From an uncultured Acidobacteriia bacterium (GTDB taxonomy: Bacteria; Acidobacteriota; Terriglobia; Bryobacterales; Bryobacteraceae), in the NCBI GenBank assembly GCA_903881085.1, contig CAIRSA010000290.1:1-53542 (forward strand): a DNA stretch of 53,542 bases, written 5' to 3'. Below the pieces are notes generated by a model. The model did not search any database, had not been told where the DNA came from, and worked only from the letters and a program-made list of their open reading frames with translations. Positions 1 to 8,698 of this stretch are shown one piece after another. The first letter of the stretch is position 1. Every line of letters starts with the position of its first letter. The translations under genes were made by a program, and so were the position numbers.

Positions 1-24
1 GTGGTGAACCAGACTCTGCAAACT

Positions 25-77
25 GGGGACGGACATGAATTTCCGGCGTTTTTGCCGGAATTTCGCTGTCCGTCCCC
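25..77. repeat. REP-like palindrome, GGGGACGG class
   Basis: An 11-bp perfect inverted repeat (GGGGACGGACA at 25-35 and its complement at 67-77) encloses a second, slightly imperfect stem built on AATTTCCGGC/GCCGGAATTT. A 15-bp palindrome, TCACCCATTGGGTGA, follows at 112-126. The same outer arm motif recurs at 36853-36892. I see no gene in bases 1-148. The element resembles repetitive extragenic palindromes; that assignment is inferred. Confidence 0.6.
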
Positions 78-199
78 TGTTTGCCCCGGCCAGACACCCC
101 AAAATACTAACTCACCCATTGGGTGACTATTCGGATTCCCGCAACCTCTTACAAATGAAGAGGATTGCCGCAATACAGGAACTCAACTGCTCTTTTAAG

Positions 200-370
200 G
201 ATTATGCGTTCCAGGCAGGACTCCTTGATACGGCGCACAAATCTCTCCGTGTAGGCGTTCAGATTGGGAGACCGCTGTGGTAGCTTCACCGACTCCACTC
301 CGGCGCCGGCAATCATGTTCAAGAACTCGGCGCTGAACAGCGGGTCGCGATCGTGAATCAGGTAATGGGC
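200..370 (-). pseudogene. Truncated DDE-type integrase/transposase remnant
   Basis: The minus strand encodes about 57 residues of an integrase catalytic core: [11 protein letters not shown] followed by [18 protein letters not shown] and IKESCLERI. The second catalytic Asp (HDRD) and the Glu (ERFVR) are present with 35 residues between them, as expected for a DDE core. The first Asp, the N-terminal half and the C-terminus are missing, and the reading frame runs into unrelated sequence on both sides. On its upstream side it is joined in frame to a copied TonB-receptor tail (444-557). It is a relic of an IS3/IS481-like element and cannot be active. Confidence 0.75.
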
Positions 371-443
371 CTGTAGGCGGCCTGGATTCGAAGGCCACCT
401 CAGCCCGCCGCGCCAATTGGCCGCAGCCGGTTGTTTTTTTGAG

Positions 444-557
444 TAGGACAGCTTGAGGCCGAATTGGACCACTCGTCCCGGACCCTGCGGCGGCGATCCG
501 GCCGAAGGTGTTGTTGGTGGGCGAGCCGCTGGCGTTCAGACCGAAGCCGAGCGTCCC
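444..557 (-). pseudogene. Duplicated 3' end of the neighbouring TonB receptor gene
   Basis: This stretch is a diverged copy of the last ~110 bp of the receptor gene at 585-3998. Both encode the C-terminal VVQFGLKL strand, and the DNA matches almost base for base (for example TTCAGACCGAAGCCGAGCGT in both). In this copy the natural stop is lost: LKLSY runs into SKKQP and then into the integrase remnant. Homology ends near 557, where the real gene continues. It is either the tail of a deleted second receptor gene or a partial duplication left by transposition. Confidence 0.75.
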
Positions 558-584
558 AGTAAGGCGCTCTGCATTCGAATGACT

Positions 585-3500
585 TCAGTAGTACAGCTTG
601 AGTCCGAATTGGACCACGCGCGCCGGGCCCGCCGAAGTGATCCGGCCGAAGGCGTTGTTGGCGAGCGAGCCGTTGGCGTTCAGACCGAAGCCGAGCGTCC
701 CGGGGTTGCGAAAGTTCGGGTGGTTGAACATGTTGAAGAGCTCACCGCGAATCTGGATCCGGGTGGTCTCCGTCACGCGCAGGGTGCGGGCGATGGAGGT
801 GTCCCAGGAGGCCAGGCCGGGTCCGAGATTGTCGGGCAGGAAGCGTCCCACGTTGCCGAAGGTGTAGGACGCGGGGACCAGGAAGGCCGCTGGATTGATC
901 CAGCGGGCAAGACGTTCGGAGGGGCGGCCCGGGGTGACGCTCGAGATGCCGGCGGAAATCGGCCGCTGGCCTCCGCCGAGCGAGTTGGAGGTGTTCTGGT
1001 TCACGCCGATGGAAATGGGGAAGCCGCTGCGCATGGTGGCGACGGTGCTGTTGCTCCAGCCGCTTACGATGTGGGTGAGAACCCCGGCGTGGGCCAGCAT
1101 CGACTTGCCGCGTCCGAACGGCAGCTCGTACTGGAAGTTCGCAACCAGACGCTGGGGCGTGTGGAAGGACGACACGGACTTGTCCCAGTCCTTGCGGTTG
1201 GCGTTCATGTAGCCGGGGCTCTGGTTGCCGTTGAAGCTGCCGACCGAGGAGTAATTGTCGAGCATTTTGGAAAAGGTATAAGCCGCCAGGAACTGCAGGC
1301 CGCCGGCGAAGCGCTGGCGGTACTTGGCCTGGAGCGAGTGATAGGACGAATGAGCTTCGGGCGCCCACTGATCGGTGATGGTTAGGAACTGCGGGAAGGG
1401 CCGGAGGAGCTGGCCGCGCGTGGTGGTGGCGAGGCCGAGGCTGGAGGTGGACGGAATGATTCCGGCGAAGGGGTTCGGGACGACGACGTTGAGCTGGTCG
1501 CCGAGGGCGAGGTAGTTGTCGGGGAGTTGATTGAGGTCGGCCTGGGCCTGGAGTTTGACGCCGGAGTTTCCAGCATAGGTGACGTCGACGAGCTGGTTGC
1601 GGCGGACCTGGTACTGGATGCCGGTGTTCCACTGCACGGAGTAGGGCATCGGGAAGTCGCGGATCAACGCGCCGACGCTCTGTCCGAGGATGCTGAGCAG
1701 GCCGTCGGCTCCATTGCGCGCGGCCGAGAAGCCATTCGGATAGGGATTTGCGAGCGTGGCGAACGCCGTGCGTCCGCCATCGGCCGAGGCGATGATATTG
1801 GTGACGGAGTTGAAGGAGACGGCTCCGGTATTGGTGGCGTTCGGTCCGGTACCGGTGCTGGGGGCGAAGAAGATGGCGAAGCCGCTGCGGACGACCATCC
1901 GGTCGGTGACCTTCAACGCGACCCCGAGGCGCGGGGCGAAGTTGTTGTTGTCCGGATCGCGGCTGCTGTTGGGCGCGCCAGGCTGGTTGGTGAAGCGGAG
2001 ACCTCCATGGGGAACGCCCAGAGTGGGGACGTTGAGGGGTAGCGGCACGCTGGTGTCGAACCAGGAGGAGCGATTGTGCTGCTCCTGGACGGGCCGGTCA
2101 GAATCCCAGCGGAGGCCGAGGTTGATGGTGAGGCGGGAGGTGACACGCCAGTCGTCCTGAACGAAGCCCGCAACGTAGGCGACCTGCATGCCGAGGCGGG
2201 GCTCGTTCTGAATGCGCCCGGCCTGGGGGAGGCCGAGCAACATGCTGGCGAGGCCCTCGCCGCCGCCGGCGCGGGTGAGGTTCTGGCGGGTCCAGACAGC
2301 ATCGAAGCTGAAGTAGCCGGCGGGTGCGTTGGGCCGGAGGTTGGAGACCTTATTCAGGCGATAAGTGCCGCCGGTCTTGAAGGTGTGGCGGCCAAACAGG
2401 CGCGTCGCATCCACGCTGCCGACGTAGTTCTGAAACCGATTGCCGATCTCGTTGGTCAGGCCGTTGCCCAGGGAGGCAAAACCACCGACGTCGAAGCGCG
2501 GAAAGATGTCGGCCTGGGTCTGCGCCTGGAGCGAGGCGGGGAGGCCGAGGCTGGTGAGGGCGAAGCCGTTGGGGGCGTGGCGGGGATTGGCGGAGTAGGC
2601 GTAGCCGAGGTTGGCGTGGAGGACCCAGGGCCCGAGGAGATAGGTGTCGTCGAGTGTGGCGCTGCGGTTGACGAAGCCGTTCATGTAGTGGTCGGGCGAG
2701 GCGATGTTGTCGAAGGGATCGTCGGTGGGATTGGCGTGCTTGTTCCAGGAGACCCGGCCGAAGAGGTTGTGGTTCTGGGAGAAGCGGTGGTCGATGCGGA
2801 TGGTGTAGCTGTCGTCGGTGACGACGCTGCCGGCCTGCGTGTAGAAATTGTTGGTAATGCCGGTGGTGGTGGGCAGAGGGTAGTAACCGATGACCGCTTT
2901 GGCGATTGGGCTGATGCGGCTGGCGGGGATCTGTTTGCCGGTGAAGGCCTGGCGGTTACCCGAGGCATCCACGGTGAGCGGGTCGTAGATGGTGGCGGAG
3001 AGTTCGGCAAGGTCGCCGGTACGCATGCGGGCGGTGGGGACGGAGAAGAAACTGCTGCCGGGATTGCGTTGGCGGAGGCCTTCGTAGGCGAAGAAGAAGA
3101 AGCTGCGATTGCGGCCGCGAGTGAGCGGGCCGCCAAGGGTGGCACCGAACTGGTTGTAGCGGAAGGCGGCGAGGGGCTTGCCGTTGAGGTTATTGAAGAA
3201 GTTGTTGGCGTCGAACTTGTCGTTACGAAGGAACTCGTAGAGCACGCCGCGGAATTTGTTGCTGCCGGAGCGGGTGATCATATTGATGACGGCTCCGCCG
3301 GCGCGTCCGTACTCGGCCGACAAGCTGTTGGTCTGGACCTTGAACTCCTGGAGGGCGTCGGGATTGGGGACGTGGGCCGGCTGGTTGTAGCCCATGACCT
3401 CCTGCGGGGAACCGTCGACCATGATGGAGCTGGACATGTCGCGGCCGCCGTTAGCGGAGAAGCCGTTGGTGGAGGTGGAGCCGCTCGCGTTGGCGTTGTT

Positions 3501-3998
3501 TTCGGTGCCGCTGGACATGGAAATGCCTGGGGTGAGGGCGACGAGTTGGATGGCGTTGCGTCCGTTGAGCGGCATGGACTCGATTGTGCGGGCATTGATG
3601 ACTTCGCCGAGCGAGGCATTGGCGGTCTCGATGAGATCGGGCTGAGTGGTGACTTCGATGGTTTCGGTAACGCTGCCGACTTCCATGCGGACGTCGAGTT
3701 CCATGACCTGGGCGACTCCGAGGACGAAGGCGTCCTGCTGGTAGCGCTTGAAGCCGGCGGCTTCGACGCGGAGGGAGTACGTGCCGGGGGGGATCTGGAG
3801 GAAGGCGTACTCGCCTTTGTCGTTGGTGACGACTTTCCAGGGAAGGTTCTGGCCCTGGTTGATGAGGGTCAGATGAGCGTTGGGCATGATGGCGCCCGCG
3901 GCGTCGTGGACGGCTCCGGTGACGGTGGCGCTTTGCGTTTGGGCCGAGGCGAGGGGCGCGAGGCAGATGGCGAAGACGGGAAGCAGGAGACGAAGCAT
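585..3998 (-). CDS. Oar-like TonB-dependent outer-membrane receptor
   Basis: A 1137-residue outer-membrane protein. Residues 1-19 (MLRLLLPVFAICLAPLASAQ) form a signal peptide, so I place the start at 3998; the open frame extends to 4229 but that extension is Pro/Arg-rich and not protein-like. Next comes a carboxypeptidase-regulatory-like beta-sandwich (about 20-105, ATVTGAVHDAAGAIMPNAHLTL), then a plug domain (SMPLNGRNAIQLVALTPGI, NGGRDMSSSIMVDG), and a long beta-barrel with many Asn/Arg/Tyr-rich strands ending in the typical FGLKLYY. Family members of this kind are abundant in Acidobacteria and are thought to take up oligomeric substrates using TonB energy; the substrate cannot be read from sequence. 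No strong Shine-Dalgarno is seen. Confidence 0.9.
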   Translation of the reverse strand: MLRLLLPVFAICLAPLASAQTQSATVTGAVHDAAGAIMPNAHLTLINQGQNLPWKVVTNDKGEYAFLQIPPGTYSLRVEAAGFKRYQQDAFVLGVAQVMELDVRMEVGSVTETIEVTTQPDLIETANASLGEVINARTIESMPLNGRNAIQLVALTPGISMSSGTENNANASGSTSTNGFSANGGRDMSSSIMVDGSPQEVMGYNQPAHVPNPDALQEFKVQTNSLSAEYGRAGGAVINMITRSGSNKFRGVLYEFLRNDKFDANNFFNNLNGKPLAAFRYNQFGATLGGPLTRGRNRSFFFFAYEGLRQRNPGSSFFSVPTARMRTGDLAELSATIYDPLTVDASGNRQAFTGKQIPASRISPIAKAVIGYYPLPTTTGITNNFYTQAGSVVTDDSYTIRIDHRFSQNHNLFGRVSWNKHANPTDDPFDNIASPDHYMNGFVNRSATLDDTYLLGPWVLHANLGYAYSANPRHAPNGFALTSLGLPASLQAQTQADIFPRFDVGGFASLGNGLTNEIGNRFQNYVGSVDATRLFGRHTFKTGGTYRLNKVSNLRPNAPAGYFSFDAVWTRQNLTRAGGGEGLASMLLGLPQAGRIQNEPRLGMQVAYVAGFVQDDWRVTSRLTINLGLRWDSDRPVQEQHNRSSWFDTSVPLPLNVPTLGVPHGGLRFTNQPGAPNSSRDPDNNNFAPRLGVALKVTDRMVVRSGFAIFFAPSTGTGPNATNTGAVSFNSVTNIIASADGGRTAFATLANPYPNGFSAARNGADGLLSILGQSVGALIRDFPMPYSVQWNTGIQYQVRRNQLVDVTYAGNSGVKLQAQADLNQLPDNYLALGDQLNVVVPNPFAGIIPSTSSLGLATTTRGQLLRPFPQFLTITDQWAPEAHSSYHSLQAKYRQRFAGGLQFLAAYTFSKMLDNYSSVGSFNGNQSPGYMNANRKDWDKSVSSFHTPQRLVANFQYELPFGRGKSMLAHAGVLTHIVSGWSNSTVATMRSGFPISIGVNQNTSNSLGGGQRPISAGISSVTPGRPSERLARWINPAAFLVPASYTFGNVGRFLPDNLGPGLASWDTSIARTLRVTETTRIQIRGELFNMFNHPNFRNPGTLGFGLNANGSLANNAFGRITSAGPARVVQFGLKLYY

Positions 3999-4090
3999 GT
4001 TTGTGATTGTACATCGGGAATTGCGATCGTGGGGGGGAGATAAAGAGTAGGAACAGGAGCAGAGTGGCGAAGCGGATGGGGTGGATGAGT

Positions 4091-4200
4091 TTAAGCGGTC
4101 TGGTCGCGGGCGGGTTCGAGGATGAGGTGGTGTCCGTCGATCTCCATGTAGACGAGCTTCGATTTGGCAAGGGGCCCGGCTTTTGTGATGCCACTCGCGG
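4091..4200 (-). other. Possible C-terminal fragment of a lost gene
   Basis: On the minus strand one frame reads ITKAGPLAKSKLVYMEIDG and continues to EPARDQTA before a TAA at 4091-4093. It looks like the end of a real protein whose 5' part is replaced by the ComM remnant next door. It has no start codon. I do not recognise the family. It lies in the 230-bp interval upstream of the receptor gene, in which I see nothing else. Confidence 0.25.
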
Positions 4201-4230
4201 TTCATACTCTGTGCAGCTGTTATCTGCACG

Positions 4231-4693
4231 GGTGCCCGGCTTCTACGGCGGCACTACGAAAGAGTGCCGTTGCACGCCTGCGATTATTCAGAGCTACCTC
4301 GGCAAGATCTCCGGCCCGCTGCTTGACCGCATCGACCTGCATATTGAGGTTCCGAAGGTTGCCTACAAGGAACTGCGCGGCACCGACGGAGGCGTCACCT
4401 CTGACCAGATGCGTGACCGCGTGCTACGTGCCCGCGCCCGCCAGCAGTCGCGAGGCTACTACAACGCCCTGCTGCCTCCCAATCGGTTGCGCAAGCTTAC
4501 GGCGCTTGATGACGCCGACGAACGCACACTCGAAATGGCCGTTCGCCGCATGGGGCTTTCGGCGCGGGCGCATGACCGCATTTTAAAGGTCGCACGCACC
4601 ATTGCAGATCATGCTGAAAGCGATTGCGTGGCCGCCAAGCATGTCGCGGAAGCCGTGCAGTAACGCAGCTTGGACCGCAATTACTGGAGTTGA
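4231..4693 (+). pseudogene. Truncated ComM/YifB Mg-chelatase-like ATPase
   Basis: The plus strand encodes the C-terminal third of a YifB/ComM-family AAA+ protein (linked to natural transformation in other bacteria): GFYGGTTKECRCTPAIIQ, ISGPLLDRIDLHIEVP, RQQSRGYYNALLPP, TLEMAVRRMGLSARAHDRIL. The AAA+ core (Walker A/B) and N-terminal domain are absent. The usual CPCG motif is damaged: GGGTGCCCG joins GGCTTC in a way that implies a small out-of-frame deletion. A TAA at 4661-4663 interrupts ...EAVQ; the next codons, RSLDRNYWS then TGA (4691-4693), are the normal family terminus, so TAC to TAA is a nonsense mutation. It is a decayed fragment with no plausible start. Confidence 0.85.
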
Positions 4694-4765
4694 TAGATGG
4701 AGAGAAGCCCGGTCGAGAGCGGCAGGGGAGCCGCCGGTGAAAGAAGTGGATAATAACTCCCTTCA

Positions 4766-6181
4766 CTATAGAGTCCTCAAAAAAGCAATGAGTTCGCTCT
4801 TTTCGCGGGGATTGAGGAGGAGCCCATATTCGTGACCTGGCACAGGTTTCCGAGAGCCCACCCCCTTCAGCCGCGCTAAATCCAACCAATCTTCCAGCGT
4901 GGGACTAGCTCCGCCGTGACCAAACGGTCCGCGATACCAGACGCCTTTGAGCGACGGGACCTTATATTTCCCCGTTCCTTTCCGCGATAGCGTAGCAAGC
5001 TCAGGATCTGTGCCGATGGCACTCGCGGGAATCAGTTGGTTGTTGGTATACAAAGGAGCCTTGTGACAGTTGCCGCACCCTTCACGTTCGAAGATAATGC
5101 TGCCGGCGATGGACTGCTTGTCCTTGTGGTTCGGATTCACGGGAGGCTTTAGCGCATATAAGTACATCGCCAGCGCGTACAGTGCCTCATCCGTATAGCG
5201 TCTTATGAACGGCGGTACTTCCTTCACAAGCCGGAAATCTCCCCAGGATGAACCCAGCTCTGCGCCTTGTGCCAGTGCGGAGTAGCGCATCAGGTCGCCG
5301 ATAGTCCTGTGCAGATGCGTACCGGTGTGGTTCAGATAGCGCCGGTCGCGGATGCCAATGAGATCGGGGATTTGCGGAGGCGCATCAAATGTCGTGCCAT
5401 CGCGCAGCATCACTCCGGCAGGCATCTTGGAAATGAGGTCAGTCACTTGTTCCCAAGTAAGCTTGGCGAGGCGCTCAGCCGGATCTGGCCGTATCCAGGG
5501 TGCGGCAAAGAAGGTGGTCAGCAACGGCTTTACGTTTTTCTCCAGGAGCTCGGCGGGGTTGCCTAGTTTGGCCATTCTAAGCAGGCCTTGCGAGTTAAGT
5601 GCGCCCATGGGGAAATTTCCTTGTGCACCCTTCACCACGCTGCCATCAGGCATAACTTTCGTGTGACAATCCGCGCAGGCATTGCCACCCAATTCGATCT
5701 GACCCTTCTTGCGAATGACGTAGCGTGAATAGGGGTACGTGCCGTCGGAGGCAATCGGAACTCCGGCGGCGGGAAACCACTGGGGACTGGTCCGAGACTT
5801 CGCAGGATCATCGAAAAACGTAGGTGCATCGAAAATGAGTTCGCCCGCTCTGGCCCAATCCTCTGGCGAGTGCAAGCGCGCCGGATCGAAGACGATTTCT
5901 GGCTCTACACTGCGGAGTTGTTCCAAATACCCCGCAGGTTCGCGTCCGTGTGCATACACCGGATAGGTCCTATAAATCACGAGAGCGGGAATCCGGTTGT
6001 AGTCGCTGGCCGACATGTGTTTTGGTGTCCGAGACGGGTCGCGCAGTGGAGTCTGCATCGAGGCCAGAGCAGCCTCGTCCCATGTGGTGGGAATATTCTG
6101 TCCCTGACAGGTGGCGGTGCTGAGGAATAGCAACCCTGACGCCAGGGTTGCTGCTCGCGAAGTGTTCCAAATGGTATTCAT
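4766..6181 (-). CDS. Secreted di-haem c-type cytochrome
   Basis: About 471 residues. MNTIWNTSRAATLASGLLFL through CQGQ is a signal peptide, which is why I start at 6181. The frame also offers ATG at 6193 and a GTG at 6224-6226 that overlaps the stop of the upstream gene. There are two CXXCH haem sites: ACADCH (about 169-173) and GCGNCH (about 369-373), the second followed by APLYTNNQLIP and later GVWYRGPFGHGG, a layout seen in cytochrome-c-peroxidase-like/di-haem oxidase relatives. It should act in the periplasm as an electron carrier or oxidase; the substrate is unknown. It is the last gene of a minus-strand group with the small secreted protein just upstream. Confidence 0.8.
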   Translation of the reverse strand: MNTIWNTSRAATLASGLLFLSTATCQGQNIPTTWDEAALASMQTPLRDPSRTPKHMSASDYNRIPALVIYRTYPVYAHGREPAGYLEQLRSVEPEIVFDPARLHSPEDWARAGELIFDAPTFFDDPAKSRTSPQWFPAAGVPIASDGTYPYSRYVIRKKGQIELGGNACADCHTKVMPDGSVVKGAQGNFPMGALNSQGLLRMAKLGNPAELLEKNVKPLLTTFFAAPWIRPDPAERLAKLTWEQVTDLISKMPAGVMLRDGTTFDAPPQIPDLIGIRDRRYLNHTGTHLHRTIGDLMRYSALAQGAELGSSWGDFRLVKEVPPFIRRYTDEALYALAMYLYALKPPVNPNHKDKQSIAGSIIFEREGCGNCHKAPLYTNNQLIPASAIGTDPELATLSRKGTGKYKVPSLKGVWYRGPFGHGGASPTLEDWLDLARLKGVGSRKPVPGHEYGLLLNPREKSELIAFLRTL

Positions 6182-6222
6182 AAACTCATCCATGGAGAAG
6201 GTATTGGTGGCGCGCCGCCGGA

Positions 6223-6681
6223 TCACCTGATTTTTCTAAAGGTTTGGGACTGGGAATTTCCCGCAGGCTGGACGTCGGTTGCGATCGAATAGATAGTCTT
6301 GCCGTTGTCGGCCATTATTAAATCGCTGTGAAAATCCGGGAAATTGGGGAACTTCACAATCATGGTACCTGTGCAATCCGGGTTAAGTGTATAGGAGCCC
6401 GACAAGGGAACGTTCCTCAGAACTGGCCCGCCGGGGAAGTTCGTGGTTTGCGTACCCGTCAACTTGCCTGTGCCGTCGAAGGTCATGATCCCGATCCCGT
6501 ACCATGGTGCGATAATGGCTGGAGGTCCAGGAAGAGATATTGTTGCGCTAAAAGTAAATGCATACGTGCCGATGAGTGACTCGCAACGGGCTTGCGCCGA
6601 TGCAAGGCTTGGTGCCAAAATCACCAGTCCTAATGCGATGGCCAGTTTGGCCGTCTGATACAAGTTGAAACGATTTGTCAT
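6223..6681 (-). CDS. Small secreted protein of unknown function
   Basis: 152 residues starting at 6681, where an excellent ribosome-binding site (AAAGGAG, 8 nt upstream) decides the start over an upstream in-frame codon. Residues 1-30 form a signal peptide (LAIALGLVILAPSLASAQA). The mature part is a compact beta-rich domain: GTYAFTFSATISLPG, YGIGIMTFDGTGKLTGTQT, GSYTLNPDCTGTM, ADNGKTIYSI. This pattern of short GxYxxxxDGxG strands is common in acidobacterial secreted proteins. Function is not recognised. The stop TGA overlaps a GTG codon in the cytochrome frame, so the two may be co-translated. Confidence 0.7.
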   Translation of the reverse strand: MTNRFNLYQTAKLAIALGLVILAPSLASAQARCESLIGTYAFTFSATISLPGPPAIIAPWYGIGIMTFDGTGKLTGTQTTNFPGGPVLRNVPLSGSYTLNPDCTGTMIVKFPNFPDFHSDLIMADNGKTIYSIATDVQPAGNSQSQTFRKIR

Positions 6682-6793
6682 TGAGTTCTCCTTTGAATTG
6701 CGAAGCTCTGTGTTCGCTAGGCCAGAATGACGCAACTTGACCGCGTGGAGGGAGTATCAGGCAGGTAACCTGGGGGTAACGAAAGGTAGTACG

Positions 6794-8698
6794 TTATTGA
6801 TTCTTTTTGAGTTGTTCGTCTGACAGTCCGACTTTGCGAAGCAGAGTTGCAAAACGCGGATCGCCCCGGATTGGGTCATAGATGGGGGCAACGCGTGCGA
6901 AAATCAGGAACGATTCCTGCTGCTCGCGCGCTAATTCCAGGTAGCGGAATGCTCCGTCAACATCAGCCAGTCCAATGTAAACGAAGGCGAAGCAGACGGG
7001 AGACACGTACTCTTTGTCCGCTTGAAATTGTATAAGGATCTTCCGCGCCTCGGCCTGATTTCCACTTCGGGCCAGGAGATAACCGATTACCGCGAGATTC
7101 ATTTTCGTTGGAATGCGGCTGTATATGCGACGTGAAATCTCAAGAGCCCCTTGATAGTCACCCTTCTGCATGAGCGCTGAGGCCACACCTTGAAGGGCCA
7201 TGAAGTTTGGAGGAGGTCCGGCAGCCAGTTTTCGAGCTCCCTCCTCCGCGGCTTCCGTGTGTCTCTGAAGAGACTCGAGAAACGGTCCGCCTGAAGCGAT
7301 GATCGGCGAGATTGGGTCGAGTTCGCTGGCAAGGCGGTATTCCGCCAAAGCTTCCCGCCAGCGCCCCTGCGGTGCCAGGACATTCTGCGCCAGATCGTTG
7401 TGAGCCGTCGCGGAGTTTGGATTCAATTCCAGGGCTCGACGCAGATGGCTTTCGGCTGTAGCCCAATCGTATAGGTGACGGGCTGTCAGGCTGCCCAAAC
7501 TGGAGTGGGCTTCCGCCAGTTCGTCATCCAGAGCAAGGGCCTTCTTAATAGCGACGCTGGCCTTCTGGAATGTCTCACTGGCCGGCCTCTTGGCCGCGAT
7601 ATTTGCAATCACATAAATTTGGGCCAGAGCGACATACGCGATAGCGTAATCCGGATCAGCTGCGACGGATTGTTGGAAGAAACTCTCTGCCCTAGCCATA
7701 TCACCCGGCGAGACGGAGTTCATTGCATACTTACCCTGCAAGTACAGATCGAAAGCCTGCTTGTTGGCAGTATGTGCCTTCTTCAATCGCCGGCTTTGCG
7801 CGCCGGATAGCTTTATTTGAAGAGCCTTCACCACCGAACTTGCGAGTTCCTGTTGCACTGCGAACACGTCTGCCTGACGCCGCTCGAAGGAACCCGACCA
7901 AACATGATAGCCATCCTCGATACGGATCAACTGCGCCGTCACTTTCAGTTGGTCGCCCTGCTTACGCACGCTTCCCTCGACAACAAAACCAACGTTCAGT
8001 TTGGATCCGATCTCGTGTATGTCCACCTGTTTTCCTTTAAAGAAAAATGCCGAAGTTCGGGAAGCTACACGCAATCCGCCCGCGTTGCACAGCGCATCTG
8101 TGAGTTCTTCGGCCAGGCCGTCGGCAAAATATTCGTTGGAGGCGTCCGCGCTTAAATTCAGAAACGGTAGTACGGCAATGGATGGTTTCTCCGCCGGAGT
8201 GCGCCATCGCCCGGTTCCCCACCAGCCAAAGCCGACGATACAGAGGAGTGTGCCAAGCGCGGCAGCATAGCGAAGAATGACTTGATCCTTTCGATGAGAC
8301 ACCTCGGTAGCGGCCGGAATTTCAGGCGCGGCAACCTGTGTGCGAAATTGGAATTGAGGTATGTAGGTGCCTGTGGCAACTTCGATCAGTACGTGTGCAT
8401 CCTTCCCTTCGTCCGCATAATAATCATCCAGTCGCTTGCGCAGCCTGCCGGCCTCGACCCGAACGATGGGGTCCGTCTTCGGATCAAAGTCCGCGGGCCG
8501 GTCGAACACCTCGATGCCAAGAACCAGTTCTTTGATTCCGTCGGTTTTGCCAGCCAGGGTTTGCTCGACAATGTGAGTCAGAAAACGCCGGGCACGCGTG
8601 GCTGTGAGGAATGGGCGGCTGGCAAGAATCGCCTGCATCTGCGAATGCACCGCCTGCGGCGATGGGCGCGGGGACTCAGTTATCGGTTGGTCAGACAA
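6794..8698 (-). CDS. Membrane TPR protein with TolB-N-like domain
   Basis: 634 residues. An N-terminal cytoplasmic domain (about 10-130: SRPFLTATRARRFLTHIVEQ, LVLGIEVFDRPADFDPKTD, VRVEAGRLRKRLDDYY) occurs in many acidobacterial regulators and looks like a winged-helix/DNA-binding or dimerisation unit. One transmembrane segment follows (about 145-165, YAAALGTLLCIVGFGWWG). Next is a FlgO/TolB-N-like domain (KPSIAVLPFLNLSADASNEY, YFADGLAEELTDAL, ASRTSAFFFKGK, VGFVVEGSVRKQG), then a string of TPR repeats to the C-terminus. The architecture resembles CadC-type and adenylate-cyclase-associated sensors. It heads the minus-strand group that includes the secreted protein and the cytochrome, and could regulate them; that link is only positional. 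Confidence 0.8.
   Translation of the reverse strand: MSDQPITESPRPSPQAVHSQMQAILASRPFLTATRARRFLTHIVEQTLAGKTDGIKELVLGIEVFDRPADFDPKTDPIVRVEAGRLRKRLDDYYADEGKDAHVLIEVATGTYIPQFQFRTQVAAPEIPAATEVSHRKDQVILRYAAALGTLLCIVGFGWWGTGRWRTPAEKPSIAVLPFLNLSADASNEYFADGLAEELTDALCNAGGLRVASRTSAFFFKGKQVDIHEIGSKLNVGFVVEGSVRKQGDQLKVTAQLIRIEDGYHVWSGSFERRQADVFAVQQELASSVVKALQIKLSGAQSRRLKKAHTANKQAFDLYLQGKYAMNSVSPGDMARAESFFQQSVAADPDYAIAYVALAQIYVIANIAAKRPASETFQKASVAIKKALALDDELAEAHSSLGSLTARHLYDWATAESHLRRALELNPNSATAHNDLAQNVLAPQGRWREALAEYRLASELDPISPIIASGGPFLESLQRHTEAAEEGARKLAAGPPPNFMALQGVASALMQKGDYQGALEISRRIYSRIPTKMNLAVIGYLLARSGNQAEARKILIQFQADKEYVSPVCFAFVYIGLADVDGAFRYLELAREQQESFLIFARVAPIYDPIRGDPRFATLLRKVGLSDEQLKKNQ

Noticed and set aside
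2076..4043. Long plus-strand open frame (655 codons) opposite the TonB receptor
   Set aside because: Its product is Gly/Val/Ala/Glu-rich without domains, and the minus strand has a clear receptor with signal peptide. It is a GC-driven antisense shadow.
3999..4229. N-terminal extension of the TonB receptor to 4229
   Set aside because: The 77 extra residues are Pro/Arg/Ser-rich; MLRLLLPVFAICLAPLASAQ at 3998 is a proper signal peptide.
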